From Bacillus infantis (GTDB lineage: Bacteria; Bacillota; Bacilli; Bacillales; Cytobacillaceae): a stretch of DNA of 64,000 nucleotides. Location: NCBI RefSeq assembly GCF_020171945.1, contig NZ_JAIVAP010000013.1, positions 1 through 64,000 of the forward strand, read 5' to 3'. The translations under genes and the position numbers were made by a program. Below the pieces are notes generated by a model. It saw only the letters and a list, made by a program, of their open reading frames with translations, ran no database searches and was not told where the DNA came from. How positions within the stretch are numbered: position 1 is the stretch's first letter; the number at the start of each line of letters is the position of its first letter. Positions 37,019 through 45,964 of the stretch are shown in pieces.

Positions 37019-38410
37019 ATGAGCCAGGATCGATTCTTGCTTTATGATCATAAAAAACAGATCAGTTTAAAAGCAGAGCGGGTTGCATTCTACCTGCAGG
37101 GCCAGGTAATAGAAGCGTTCAGTGAAAAAAATGAAGCATATTATCTCATCTTTTATAAATATCATTTCCTAACAGCGCTGAAAACCGCCAAACTCCGCCG
37201 CCATTCTTACATTGAGCACGCCTTTAAAAAAGGCATGGTCTTCGAAAGTCCCCACCCGTTTATCGGAACACTGCTTTCTGCTAATCACCCTTGCCAATGC
37301 ATCAGCTTTAATCAGCTGCTAAAAAAGCTGGAAAGGCAATATACCCCGCTGGAAAAGGCATCTATCCTTACCTTTTTCGAATCACTGATACCCAAAAGGG
37401 ATCTGTTCAATGAAATTAAATCCGTCTATTTTGAATACCGCCGTAATGGAGACTATTTTTCAGGCTATCAGATTATCCGCCTGCTCATGGACTTTGCCCC
37501 AAAAACGAGTCTGGCTGTTACCCACAGCAATGACATGATCTTCAGCAAATATGCCTGGCAGTACAGTGAAAAGCCTGAAGAGCTGTTTGCCAAAGACCCC
37601 ATTTTTGCAGAAAAAACACTCTATTTCCAGAGGGAGGACGAAGAATGCTTCCGGCAGCTTATTGGCACGCTGGAAAAAGAATCCCGCTGGATGGACCTCA
37701 TCGCCTTATCCATACACAAACTCATAGCGTCTCCTTCACCTGACTGCTATGCACATCTCTTAAAATTGCTTGCTCTGCATACAGAAATAGATTCCCTCCA
37801 AATTCAAGAATCCTTATCTTTTCAATTGCCCGACTTCCTTCCATTAGAAAAGGATGTATTAGAAAAGTATATACAAAATCATGCTGTTGACAAAGTATTC
37901 AAGCTGATGCAAAGCCACGCTTTTCAACTGGATGAATCGCAGATATATGCCATCGGAGAATTGCTGGAAGAGTGGGAGCCGGACAATCAGCCTCTGCAGC
38001 CAGAAATGCTTTATCCCCTTATCAGGCAATACATAAACAGATTCCCTGAAAAAGCTGACAAACTCCTTAAAAAGTTTGTCATCTCGCTGCTGACTAATCA
38101 CGAGCTGCCTTATATCCAAAACTGGCTGAAGCCATTAAAAGACAGTCATGAGAGGCTGGCGATAGTTGAAAAAATTGATATGATGCAAAAGCTTTATGAA
38201 AATCCCGACGATATGCAGCTGCTTGGGGAGCTGTATTTTGAACTGAGCCAGCTGGATAAAGCGGTTGAATGCTTCATCTGGGAAATGGAGTTGAGGCCGG
38301 CTGACCCGAGACCTCTGCAATGGCTGGCGAAAACCTACCATGAAAAGGGGATGGACTGCGAATCAGACGCCTATCGGCAGCTGTGTATCCAGGTCCAGAA
38401 AAGGGCTTGA
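37019..38410 (+). CDS. Unknown protein with C-terminal TPR-like repeats
   Basis: A 463-residue soluble protein I do not recognise. The N-terminal ~110 residues look like a compact mixed domain (RFLLYDHKKQISLKAERVAFYLQGQVIEAF). The rest is alpha-helical with TPR-like helix pairs near the C terminus (LLGELYFELSQLDKAVECFIWEMELRPADPRPLQWLAKTYHEKG). No signal peptide or transmembrane segment is visible. AAAGGGGG precedes ATG 37019; a frame start 30 bases upstream has no such site. It is monocistronic, next to the Fur-controlled operon but divergent from it. Confidence 0.75.
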   Translation: MSQDRFLLYDHKKQISLKAERVAFYLQGQVIEAFSEKNEAYYLIFYKYHFLTALKTAKLRRHSYIEHAFKKGMVFESPHPFIGTLLSANHPCQCISFNQLLKKLERQYTPLEKASILTFFESLIPKRDLFNEIKSVYFEYRRNGDYFSGYQIIRLLMDFAPKTSLAVTHSNDMIFSKYAWQYSEKPEELFAKDPIFAEKTLYFQREDEECFRQLIGTLEKESRWMDLIALSIHKLIASPSPDCYAHLLKLLALHTEIDSLQIQESLSFQLPDFLPLEKDVLEKYIQNHAVDKVFKLMQSHAFQLDESQIYAIGELLEEWEPDNQPLQPEMLYPLIRQYINRFPEKADKLLKKFVISLLTNHELPYIQNWLKPLKDSHERLAIVEKIDMMQKLYENPDDMQLLGELYFELSQLDKAVECFIWEMELRPADPRPLQWLAKTYHEKGMDCESDAYRQLCIQVQKRA

Positions 38411-38580
38411 TAGCTTTCTGCTGGTACCTGTCCCCGCGCACGCAGCTGGAGTCAGGTCTCCACTTGTAACAGAAGCAAGGGTGACAGGCAAACTTAAGTT
38501 TTTCATAAGAAGGAACGGAGTCTAAGATATAGAATATATACAAGCGGGAAGCTACTATATCATTTAAAGGGGCTTTAAAT

Positions 38581-39216
38581 ATGAAAGTTCTCATCGTTTT
38601 CGCCCATCCGGACGGTCAGTCGCTGAATGGGGCCATTAAAGACATAACAGTGGAAACGCTGGAGAGGAATGGCCATGAGGTAAAAATATCAGATTTGTAT
38701 AAAAAGAAATTTAAAGCAATTGCAGACAGAGATGATTTTCAGGTCCTGAAAAATCCAAACCGCTTCAATTATATCTCAGAACAATATCATGCCTATAGAA
38801 ACAGCACCTTTTCAGCTGATATTGTGGAAGAACAAAAACTGGTAAGCTGGGCAGACTTAATTATTTTTCAATATCCGATGTGGTGGACTGACGCCCCTGC
38901 AATTTTAAAAGGCTGGTTTGACCGCGTATTTTCGTATAGCTTTGCTTACGGACCGGGCCGTTATGAAGAAGGCAATCTAAAAGGGAAAAAAGCCATTATA
39001 TCCTTGACCCATGGGGCGGAGGACCTTTCGGATTATGGAGAGACCGGAATAAAAGGCAGGATAGAAGAACGCCTCTTTAATATTCAGCATGAGAAGCTGT
39101 TCTATTGTGGAATGACCGTGCTGGAACCTTTTTTATTCCCTGCAGGTGCAGATGAGGAAACAAAATTGCAGCATTTTGATGATTGGAAGAAACGCCTCGA
39201 AGAATTAGGTTTCTGA
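38581..39216 (+). CDS. NAD(P)H quinone oxidoreductase, flavodoxin-2 fold
   Basis: A 211-residue flavoprotein of the MdaB/KefF/YwrO type. Visible are VLIVFAHPDGQSLNGAIKD (FMN/FAD phosphate loop), IIFQYPMWWTDAPAILKGWFDRVFSYSFAYG and the C-terminal LHFDDW-type region. These enzymes reduce quinones by two electrons and protect from redox stress. AAAGGGG precedes ATG 38581. It shares a bidirectional terminator with the convergent GbsR-type gene. Confidence 0.85.
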   Translation: MKVLIVFAHPDGQSLNGAIKDITVETLERNGHEVKISDLYKKKFKAIADRDDFQVLKNPNRFNYISEQYHAYRNSTFSADIVEEQKLVSWADLIIFQYPMWWTDAPAILKGWFDRVFSYSFAYGPGRYEEGNLKGKKAIISLTHGAEDLSDYGETGIKGRIEERLFNIQHEKLFYCGMTVLEPFLFPAGADEETKLQHFDDWKKRLEELGF

Positions 39217-39295
39217 CTCCGCAGTTGCCATTTGGGCAGAGGCATGTCTCCTTGAGGCTGTTTTACATGCAGCATTTTTAAAAGAATTGTATATG

Positions 39296-39340
39296 AAAGT
39301 TGCCAGGCCCCCTATCAAAAGGAGTCTGGCAACTTTTTTT
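39296..39340. terminator. Bidirectional terminator
   Basis: AAAGTTGCCAG pairs with CTGGCAACTTT, followed by TTTT on the plus strand. It lies between convergent genes ending at 39216 and 39343. Confidence 0.75.
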
Positions 39341-39342
39341 AG

Positions 39343-39888
39343 TTATTCATTCTCTTTCTCATCCCTGGACTTTGTCAGTTCAAAAATTTCTCTTGATTCG
39401 AAAAGATCGATGACTTTGTCGAGCCAGGTATAGTATTCAATGGCATAATTGATCTTTTGGAGATCGTTCTCGGCTTTATTTACAGTTTCTTCATCTTCTG
39501 TATGTGATAGGACTTGTTCCAGGTCCTTGAGCGATGCAAGAGAGGCAGCCAGGTTCATCTGTGTCCCTTTTCTCCATTGAGTACAAAAGCGATCGATGAA
39601 ATCCTGGTACCAATCCCCTTTGACCTGGTACAGATCCTTACGTTCTCCTTTTCGCCAGACCTTTTCAACCATATTCAATTCCAGCAGGGTCCTGACACCA
39701 GTAGACATACTGGTTTTGCTCATTTCAAGCTCTTCCTTCAGTTCATCTAATGTCATAGGTTTTTTTCCGAAATAAAGGGTTCCATAGATGCGCCCGATAG
39801 AGGGGGTAACCCCGTATAAATGCATGTTTCTCGCCACGGATTCTATAACTCTTTCCCGTGCCTGTGCGACCAATTCTTCGTTATGCAT
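39343..39888 (-). CDS. GbsR/OpcR-family regulator of osmoprotectant transport
   Basis: A 181-residue MarR-type winged-helix regulator of the GbsR family. Characteristic are YGVTPSIGRIYGTLYFGKKPMTLDELKEELEMSKTSMSTGVRTLLELNMVEKVWRKGERKDLYQVKGDWYQDFI. B. subtilis GbsR (choline sensing) and OpcR (opuB/opuC repression) are relatives. The gene is divergent from the opuA operon, so it probably controls it; a perfect 20-bp palindrome in between is the likely operator. Confidence 0.88.
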   Translation of the reverse strand: MHNEELVAQARERVIESVARNMHLYGVTPSIGRIYGTLYFGKKPMTLDELKEELEMSKTSMSTGVRTLLELNMVEKVWRKGERKDLYQVKGDWYQDFIDRFCTQWRKGTQMNLAASLASLKDLEQVLSHTEDEETVNKAENDLQKINYAIEYYTWLDKVIDLFESREIFELTKSRDEKENE

Positions 39889-40042
39889 GCTACACCACCA
39901 TTCTAGTCACAAATGAGAAGAGAATTATGCCAATCCTCTCATCTTGATTCATTTTAAAGTTTGCATTCACTAAAGTAAAGCAAATGCAAGCAGCGAGAAA
40001 GGGAGCATATTAGAAGAAATCTAAGAATAAGATAATTTAGAA

Positions 40043-40062
40043 CGTACAGTTTAAACTGTACG
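40043..40062. promoter_or_regulatory. Perfect 20-bp palindrome, candidate operator of the GbsR-type regulator
   Basis: CGTACAGTTTAAACTGTACG is self-complementary over all 20 bases. It lies between the divergent regulator and opuAA, 35 bases upstream of the opuA -35 box. Confidence 0.7.
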
Positions 40063-40096
40063 AACTTTATTGATGGGATATGATGGATTAACAGGT

Positions 40097-40126
40097 TTGT
40101 TACATCCAACTAAAGTCCCTTATACT
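40097..40126 (+). promoter_or_regulatory. opuA promoter
   Basis: TTGTTA (40097-40102), 18-base spacer, TATACT (40121-40126). Confidence 0.6.
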
Positions 40127-40199
40127 TTTTAAGTACGCTGGAAAAACAGTTCGATTCGACAGAAATCGTCATGTATAAACAAAGTTTAGAGGTGGATTT

Positions 40200-41426
40200 A
40201 TGGCTGAAAAGAAAATAAGCGTCCAAAACGTAACGAAAGTCTTTGGTAAATCGCCCCGCCAGGGAGTCAGGCTCCTGAATGAGGGGAAATCAAAGCGGGA
40301 GATACTCGAAAAGACCGGAATGACCGTCGGAGTCAATAAAGCTAGCTTTGATGTGTATGCCGGGGAAATATTCGTCATCATGGGATTATCCGGGAGCGGA
40401 AAATCCACATTGGTCAGGATGCTGAATCGGCTGATCGATCCGACCGATGGAGAAGTACATATTGATGGAAAGAACATCGTTAAGCTCAACCCCCAAGAGC
40501 TGCGGGAAGTAAGACGGAAGAAACTGAGCATGGTATTTCAACGCTTCGCATTATTCCCTCACCGAACTGTTCTCGAAAATACTGAATACGGTCTTGAAAT
40601 TCAAGGAGCAGAAAAATCTGTGTGCAGACAGAAGGCAATAGAGTCATTAGAGCTCGTCGGCCTTAAAGGATATGAAAACAGCTATCCGAGCGAACTGAGC
40701 GGCGGTATGCAGCAGCGTGTCGGCCTGGCGCGCGCCCTTGCGAATGATCCTGATATCCTGCTGATGGATGAAGCATTCAGTGCGCTCGATCCATTGATCC
40801 GCAAAGATATGCAGAACGAATTGCTTGAACTGCAGGAAAAGATGGAAAAAACGATTGTCTTCATCACCCATGATCTTGATGAAGCCCTCCGCATCGGCGA
40901 CCGAATTGCCCTGATGAAGGATGGGAACATCGTCCAGATCGGGACGCCTGAGGAAATCATGACAAACCCTGCCAATGCATATGTGGAGCGTTTTGTTGAA
41001 GATGTTGACCTCTCGAAGGTCCTCACGGCAGAGCATGTCATGAAACGCCCTGAAATGGTGCGCATTGACCGCGGCCCGCGTGTGGCTGTAAAGGTCATGA
41101 AGAATGAAGGGATATCCCATCTGTTCGTTGTCGACAGCAAGCAAAAGCTCCTGGGCGCCGTCACGATTGAAGCTGCGTCAGCTGCCGTCAAGAATCAGCA
41201 GCCCCTTGAAGAAATCCTCATTACTGATCTTGATTCCATCAAACCGGAGACCCTTCTCGTAGACTTGTTCGAGCAGGTGGCTACGGCTGTACTGCCGCTG
41301 CCTGTCATTAACGAGGAAGGACGGCTCAAGGGAGTCATTGTAAGGGGCGCTGTCCTTGGTGCACTTGCAGGGCTGGAGTCTGATCTGAATGCAGAAGTTC
41401 AAGGAAATGAGGTGGAAAGCATATGA
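40200..41426 (+). CDS. opuAA: Glycine betaine ABC transporter ATPase OpuAA
   Basis: A 408-residue ATPase for glycine betaine/proline import. It has the ProV-type N-terminal extension (KVFGKSPRQGVRLLNEGKSKREILEKTG), Walker A GLSGSGKST, RFALFPHRTVLEN, signature LSGGMQQRVGLARAL, Walker B LLMDEAFSALDP and H-loop THD, then two tandem CBS domains (~280-395) used as an ionic-strength sensor in this family. AGAGGTGG precedes ATG 40200. It overlaps opuAB by four bases. Confidence 0.96.
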   Translation: MAEKKISVQNVTKVFGKSPRQGVRLLNEGKSKREILEKTGMTVGVNKASFDVYAGEIFVIMGLSGSGKSTLVRMLNRLIDPTDGEVHIDGKNIVKLNPQELREVRRKKLSMVFQRFALFPHRTVLENTEYGLEIQGAEKSVCRQKAIESLELVGLKGYENSYPSELSGGMQQRVGLARALANDPDILLMDEAFSALDPLIRKDMQNELLELQEKMEKTIVFITHDLDEALRIGDRIALMKDGNIVQIGTPEEIMTNPANAYVERFVEDVDLSKVLTAEHVMKRPEMVRIDRGPRVAVKVMKNEGISHLFVVDSKQKLLGAVTIEAASAAVKNQQPLEEILITDLDSIKPETLLVDLFEQVATAVLPLPVINEEGRLKGVIVRGAVLGALAGLESDLNAEVQGNEVESI

Positions 41427-42256
41427 CATTTTTGCCGAAGCTTCCGTTAGCCAGCTGGGTGGATAGTGCAGTCAGCTGGATCAAAGACATTCTGGGCCCT
41501 TTCTTTGACATCCTGACAGATGGAATCGGAGCAGTTGTTGAGTTCTTTGTCATGGTATTGGAATCAATTCCGGCGCTGCTGCTGATTATGATTTTTGCAG
41601 GCTTGGCCTGGTGGGTAAGCCGCTGGACAGTAGCATTATTTACCGCTATAGGCTTGTTGCTGATTGATAATCTCGGCTATTGGGATGGGACGATCGATAC
41701 GCTTGCCCTTGTCCTGGCATCGGTCATTATATCGATCATCATCGGAATACCGATTGGAATCTGGATTTCACAAAGCGATCGTGCGCAAAGCATCCTTACG
41801 CCGGTCCTTGACTTTATGCAGACAATGCCGGCATTTGTTTATCTGATCCCGGCCATCATTTTCTTCGGGATCGGGGTTGTACCGGGTATCATTGCTTCCG
41901 TCATCTTCTCGATGCCGCCGACAATCCGATTGACCAATCTCGGGATCCGCCAGGTGCCGGAGGATCTTGTAGAAGCATCTGACGCGTTTGGCTCAACGCC
42001 AAGCCAGAAATTATTTAAGGTTCAGCTGCCGTTGGCAATGAACACTATCATGGCCGGAATCAACCAAAGCATCATGCTTGCTCTATCCATGGTTGTTATC
42101 GCATCTCTCGTAGGTGCGCCAGGACTGGGTGCAGATGTGTATCGTGCCGTGACTCAACTGAAAGTCGGTACAGGTTTTGAAGCTGGTCTTGCCATCGTCA
42201 TCCTGGCGATCGTGCTTGACCGGATTTCTCAAAATATAAGAATCACTAAAAACTAA
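41423..42256 (+). CDS. opuAB: Glycine betaine ABC permease OpuAB
   Basis: A 277-residue permease with about seven hydrophobic segments. The family wording LPLASWVDSAVSWIKDILGPFFD, PVLDFMQTMPAFVYLIPAIIFFGIGVVPGIIASVIFSMPPTIRLTNLGIRQVPEDLVEASDAFGSTP (the EAA coupling loop) and MALSMVVIASLVGAPGLG is distinctive. It forms the membrane dimer with OpuAA and OpuAC and is translationally coupled to opuAA. Confidence 0.96.
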   Translation: MTFLPKLPLASWVDSAVSWIKDILGPFFDILTDGIGAVVEFFVMVLESIPALLLIMIFAGLAWWVSRWTVALFTAIGLLLIDNLGYWDGTIDTLALVLASVIISIIIGIPIGIWISQSDRAQSILTPVLDFMQTMPAFVYLIPAIIFFGIGVVPGIIASVIFSMPPTIRLTNLGIRQVPEDLVEASDAFGSTPSQKLFKVQLPLAMNTIMAGINQSIMLALSMVVIASLVGAPGLGADVYRAVTQLKVGTGFEAGLAIVILAIVLDRISQNIRITKN

Positions 42257-42271
42257 GGGGGAAGAAATACA

Positions 42272-43162
42272 ATGAAAAAATTGCGTATGGCCGGGTTGGC
42301 TTCAATCCTTGCATTGTCTGTCGGATTGGCTGCCTGCGGAAATGATTCTGAAGATTCAAAGGAAGGCAGCACGATCGGTGATGGAGTGGATTACAAAATC
42401 ACTGGCATCGAGCCTGGTGCCGGAATCATGTCGGCAACCAATAAAGCATTGGAAGAGTATGATAATTTGAAAGACTATACACTGGTTGAATCCTCTTCGG
42501 CTGCCATGGCTGCTGAGCTGGACAATGCCATCAAAGATGAAGAGCCTATCATCGTAACTGGCTGGACGCCTCACTGGATGTTCGCCAAATATGATCTTAA
42601 ATATCTGGAAGACCCTAAAGGGATCTACGGTGAAGCAGAGAAAATCGAAACCTTCACACGCAAAGGCCTGGAAGAAGACCAGCCAAGTGCCTACAAGGTG
42701 CTTGACCAATTTTTCTGGACAAATGACGACATCGGTGAAGTTATGGTTGCAATCCAGGAAGGGACAGATCCTGCCGAAGCTGCTGAAACATGGGTGAAAG
42801 ACAATAGTGATAAAGTAGCCGAGTGGACAAACGGTGCAGATGAAGTAAGCGGGGAAGACATTTCACTTTCTTATGTAGCCTGGGATTCTGAGATTGCAAG
42901 CACTAATGTTGTAGCGAAAGTGCTGGAAAGCATCGGCTACAATGTGGAAATGGTTCAGTTGGATGCAGGCCCAATGTTCACGGCCGTTGCCAACGGTGAC
43001 GCAGATGCGACTGTATCCGGCTGGCTGCCGCTGACACATAAAGATTATCTGGATCAGTATGGCGACGATATGGAACGCCTTGGTGAAAACCTTGAAGGCG
43101 CAAAAACAGGACTTGTTGTTCCTTCTTATGTAGAAGCCGATTCAATTGAAGACTTGGACTAA
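42272..43162 (+). CDS. opuAC: Glycine betaine-binding lipoprotein OpuAC
   Basis: A 296-residue lipoprotein with signal peptide and lipobox (VGLAACGN). The mature part has the betaine-binding fold: MSATNKALEEYD, SSSAAMAAELDNAIKDEEPIIVTGWTPHWMFAKYDLKYLEDP, VEMVQLDAGPMFTAVANGDADATVSGWLPLTH. Several Trp residues in these segments build the aromatic box for the quaternary ammonium. It follows opuAB by 15 bases and ends at a GGCCGG hairpin. Confidence 0.96.
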   Translation: MKKLRMAGLASILALSVGLAACGNDSEDSKEGSTIGDGVDYKITGIEPGAGIMSATNKALEEYDNLKDYTLVESSSAAMAAELDNAIKDEEPIIVTGWTPHWMFAKYDLKYLEDPKGIYGEAEKIETFTRKGLEEDQPSAYKVLDQFFWTNDDIGEVMVAIQEGTDPAEAAETWVKDNSDKVAEWTNGADEVSGEDISLSYVAWDSEIASTNVVAKVLESIGYNVEMVQLDAGPMFTAVANGDADATVSGWLPLTHKDYLDQYGDDMERLGENLEGAKTGLVVPSYVEADSIEDLD

Positions 43163-43171
43163 TAATGAAAG

Positions 43172-43198
43172 GGCCGGGGGATGTCTCCGGCTCCTTTT
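43172..43198 (+). terminator. opuA operon terminator
   Basis: GGCCGG pairs with CCGGCT around GGGATGTCT, followed by CCTTTTTA; stop codon of the convergent gene is close. Confidence 0.6.
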
Positions 43199-43207
43199 TA
43201 TGGCTGA

Positions 43208-43597
43208 TCACTTTAGAAGCTTGAGGGCTTCAGCAGCTTTACGTGCGAAATGCAGCGGAGGTTCAACAGATTGAAAGTGAATGTACATAATGGCAGGTTC
43301 TGTGAACAGCCAATGATTATGGAGAGCACTGATGATGAGGCCGTTTCTGGTTAAGCTGTCTATAAATGCAGGAATCTCCTCTTCGAGCAGGACGATTTCA
43401 CCCAGATTAAGTGCATTGCCCTCATAATCCAGTGATTCAAAGGATAGTCCAGCATGAAGTTCACTGCGGCTGGGACGGCCTTGGATGGCCACATTGAGAT
43501 TGCGGTCAATGGTTACAGTGCAAACCCCGTTTTTGAGTTTCGGTTTTTGATTAAGGATGTGGCCAAATTGCTGGCAGAGTGCATCGATATTAGGCAT
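43208..43597 (-). CDS. DUF1259 (LppY/LpqO) domain protein
   Basis: A 129-residue single DUF1259 domain (MPNIDALCQQFGHILNQ..., SFESLDYEGNALNLGEIVLLEEEIPAFIDSL, ALHNHWLFTEPAIMYIHFQSVEPPLHFARKAAEAL). The HNHW..P..YIHF pattern is the family signature. No export signal is visible. GAAGGGGA precedes its start. The family has no established function. It is convergent with opuAC. Confidence 0.75.
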   Translation of the reverse strand: MPNIDALCQQFGHILNQKPKLKNGVCTVTIDRNLNVAIQGRPSRSELHAGLSFESLDYEGNALNLGEIVLLEEEIPAFIDSLTRNGLIISALHNHWLFTEPAIMYIHFQSVEPPLHFARKAAEALKLLK

Positions 43598-43630
43598 AAT
43601 AAATTCCCCTTCATTCTCAGATGATTTAGT

Positions 43631-43948
43631 CTATGCCTCTGTAAAAAAATCTGCGCTTGTATTGTACATTCTAACCAGAATATTAGAGGTAAAGACTAAG
43701 AGGCATCCCCTGGATGTGTTTCTTTTTATATCGATATTTCTGTAGGGGAGTCCGGGCTCGTCCAAACCAATCCCTTTGACAGAAAGTTCTATGCCTTTAG
43801 AGGCAGCAACTCCTTTAGGTATTCTCGACATCACCGTCACCAGATGGATTACGCTTTGCACATCATCCGATCCACCTAATTGGAAGCCATCATCTGCGAT
43901 AATAATACGTGCTTGAATTGGTACCTCCAGGAAAATCATACCTGACAT
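43631..43948 (-). CDS. Hypothetical protein, uncertain
   Basis: A 105-codon frame on the minus strand (MSGMIFLEVPIQARIIIADDGFQLGGSDDVQSVI...). Codon use looks plausible and residues are not repetitive, but there is no good ribosome binding site and no recognisable domain. It ends 33 bases upstream of the DUF1259 gene in the same direction, so it could be a small upstream partner or a decayed gene. Confidence 0.35.
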   Translation of the reverse strand: MSGMIFLEVPIQARIIIADDGFQLGGSDDVQSVIHLVTVMSRIPKGVAASKGIELSVKGIGLDEPGLPYRNIDIKRNTSRGCLLVFTSNILVRMYNTSADFFTEA

Positions 43949-43966
43949 AATGCCCAGGACGAAGGA

Positions 43967-43995
43967 TTGACAGATTATTTATATAGTTGTAGACT
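43967..43995 (+). promoter_or_regulatory. Promoter of the lysine riboswitch operon
   Basis: TTGACA (43967-43972), 17-base spacer, TAGACT (43990-43995). Confidence 0.75.
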
Positions 43996-44030
43996 ATTAG
44001 AGAAAATTAAATAAGACCTCACTTTGCTAG

Positions 44031-44208
44031 TGAGGTAGAGGCGCGGTGTTTAACAGTCTTTAGCGGAGCTTGAGAAGCGATGATGCTAGGGAGAAGGAAA
44101 TATCGCCGAAGCGGGCACATATATCTCAGTATTGCCTGCTGGGTCTGCAGTTAAGAGCTGCAGGACTGTCTCAATGGGCTTCCCGGCTTATTGAGTTGTG
44201 CTATCTCA
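44031..44208 (+). ncRNA. Lysine riboswitch (L box)
   Basis: TGAGGTAG (44031-44038) and CTATCTCA (44201-44208) form P1. Between are AGAGGCGCGG, GGAGAAGGAAATATCGCCGAAGCG and GCTGGGTCTGCAG with its partner CTGCAGGACTGTC, the conserved core of the L box. An upstream hairpin (ACCTCACT with AGTGAGGT, 44017-44037) can compete with P1. Placement before an amino-acid ABC operon predicts shut-off by lysine. Confidence 0.92.
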
Positions 44209-44246
44209 TTTAGGGAAAAAAAGAGGACTTATGGGCATATGTATAT

Positions 44247-44278
44247 AACGACCTAAGTTAATCTTAGGTCGTTTTTAT
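44247..44278 (+). terminator. Riboswitch terminator
   Basis: AACGACCTAAG pairs with CTTAGGTCGTT around TTAAT, followed by TTTATTTTG. It is the expression platform of the lysine riboswitch, 36 bases before the binding-protein gene. Confidence 0.88.
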
Positions 44279-44313
44279 TTTGTTCTCATCATACAAATAT
44301 AGGGGGAGAAAAC

Positions 44314-45153
44314 ATGAAAAAAGCTTCATTGTTTTTAGCTAGTATGCTTTCGGCAGTCCTTTTGCTGGCCGGCTGCGGATCAAGCACCAGTTCAGGTTCA
44401 GATTCAGGTTCTTCAGAAAGTGATACGTTCAAGGTCGGCCTGGAGGCAGGCTATGCTCCGTTCAACTGGACGCAGAAAGATGATTCCAATGGCGGTGTGA
44501 AAATTAAAGGCTCTGCAGAATATGCGGGCGGCTATGATGTTGAAATTGCCAAGAAAATCGCTGACGGGCTTGGCAAGGAATTAGAAATCGTGAAGACAGA
44601 ATGGGACGGTCTTGTGCCGGCGCTGACGTCAGGCAAGATCGATGCCATCATTGCGGGTATGTCGCCAACGGCAGAACGCAAAGAGACGATTGACTTCTCA
44701 GACAATTACTATAACTCCCAGCTGGTTATGGTTGTGAAAAAAGGCGGAAAATATGAGAACGCCACTAGCCTCAAGGACTTTAATGGTGCTAAGGTTACAG
44801 CTCAATTGAATACATTCCACTATTCCGTGATCGATCAGATTGACGGTGTGTCGAAAGAAACAGCGATGGACAATTTCCCTGCGATGAGGGTTGCATTGGA
44901 ATCCGGAATCATTGATGGATACGTGTCAGAGCGTCCTGAAGCAGTCAGTGCTTCTGCTGCCAATGACAATTTTGCGATGGTTGATTTTGAGGAAGGATTC
45001 AAAACTTCCGAAGATGATACAGCAATCGCTGTGGGACTTGAAAAGGGCAGTGAACTGACAGAAAAAATCAACGAAATCTTAAAAGGCATTTCAGAAGAAG
45101 ATCGCACCAATATCATGGATGAAGCCATCCAGAACCAGCCAGCAGCACAATAA
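44314..45153 (+). CDS. Amino-acid (probably lysine) ABC binding lipoprotein
   Basis: A 279-residue family 3 solute-binding lipoprotein. Signal peptide with lipobox LLAGCGSS, Ser-rich linker, then VGLEAGYAPFNWTQKDD, GYDVEIAKKIADGLGKELEIVKTEWDGLVPALTSGKIDAIIAGMSPTAERKETIDFSDNYY as in His/Lys/Arg-binding proteins. GGGGGAG precedes ATG 44314. The lysine riboswitch makes lysine the likely ligand. Confidence 0.92.
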   Translation: MKKASLFLASMLSAVLLLAGCGSSTSSGSDSGSSESDTFKVGLEAGYAPFNWTQKDDSNGGVKIKGSAEYAGGYDVEIAKKIADGLGKELEIVKTEWDGLVPALTSGKIDAIIAGMSPTAERKETIDFSDNYYNSQLVMVVKKGGKYENATSLKDFNGAKVTAQLNTFHYSVIDQIDGVSKETAMDNFPAMRVALESGIIDGYVSERPEAVSASAANDNFAMVDFEEGFKTSEDDTAIAVGLEKGSELTEKINEILKGISEEDRTNIMDEAIQNQPAAQ

Positions 45154-45215
45154 GACAGACATAGAACCGGCTGTACGCTTACAGTCGGTTTTATGATGAA
45201 CAGAGGGGGAGAAAG

Positions 45216-45947
45216 ATGAGCTTCGATTGGATCGTTAGAATCATTTCGGAAAACTGGCCGATGTTCCTTCGGGGAGCTGGGATCACACTGCTCATTTCCT
45301 TGATCGGAACTATCATCGGCGCCGGCATCGGCTTATTGGCAGGAGTGGTCCGGACCATCCCTGCACCAGAGCGCGGACCTAAAAAAATCATGCTGAAGGT
45401 GATCAATTTCATCCTTTCGGTATATATCGAATTTTTCCGCGGAACACCGATGATCGTCCAGGCCATGGTCATTTATTATGGTTCTGCTTTGGCGTTTGGC
45501 GTTGATATCAATGTCCTGGCAGCGGCCATCATTGTTGTATCAATCAATACTGGGGCCTATATGGCAGAAATCGTCCGCGGGGGAATCGTCTCCATTGATA
45601 AAGGGCAGTTCGAAGCAGCCCAGGCGATTGGGATGAATCATTATCAGACGATGTGGAATGTAGTGCTCCCGCAGGTCATACGCAATATACTGCCGGCAAC
45701 AGGCAACCATTTTGTCATTAATATCAAGGACACATCTGTCCTTAATGTTATATCAGTATCGGAATTATATTTTATGACCAAATCGGTAGCTGGGAATAAT
45801 TTTAGATACTTTGAGTCATTCTTTGTGGCATGCGTGATTTATTTTGTCATGACATTCATCGTTACAAGAATTCTGCGTTATTTTGAACGGAAATTAGACG
45901 GCCCTGAAAATTTCGATTTGCTGGGCAAGGGTGAAAATAATTTGTAA
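45216..45947 (+). CDS. Amino-acid ABC permease
   Basis: A 243-residue HisM/GlnP-type permease with five hydrophobic segments and the EAA coupling loop [39 protein letters not shown]. It contains [13 protein letters not shown], the standard motif of the polar amino-acid family. It is the second gene of the lysine-riboswitch operon, 62 bases after the binding-protein gene. Confidence 0.93.
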   Translation: MSFDWIVRIISENWPMFLRGAGITLLISLIGTIIGAGIGLLAGVVRTIPAPERGPKKIMLKVINFILSVYIEFFRGTPMIVQAMVIYYGSALAFGVDINVLAAAIIVVSINTGAYMAEIVRGGIVSIDKGQFEAAQAIGMNHYQTMWNVVLPQVIRNILPATGNHFVINIKDTSVLNVISVSELYFMTKSVAGNNFRYFESFFVACVIYFVMTFIVTRILRYFERKLDGPENFDLLGKGENNL

Positions 45948-45964
45948 AGGAAGGGGGAGAGAGC

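Noticed and set aside
44017-44037. Terminator before the lysine aptamer
   Set aside because: The hairpin has no T-tract and overlaps P1, so it is better read as part of the riboswitch switching region.
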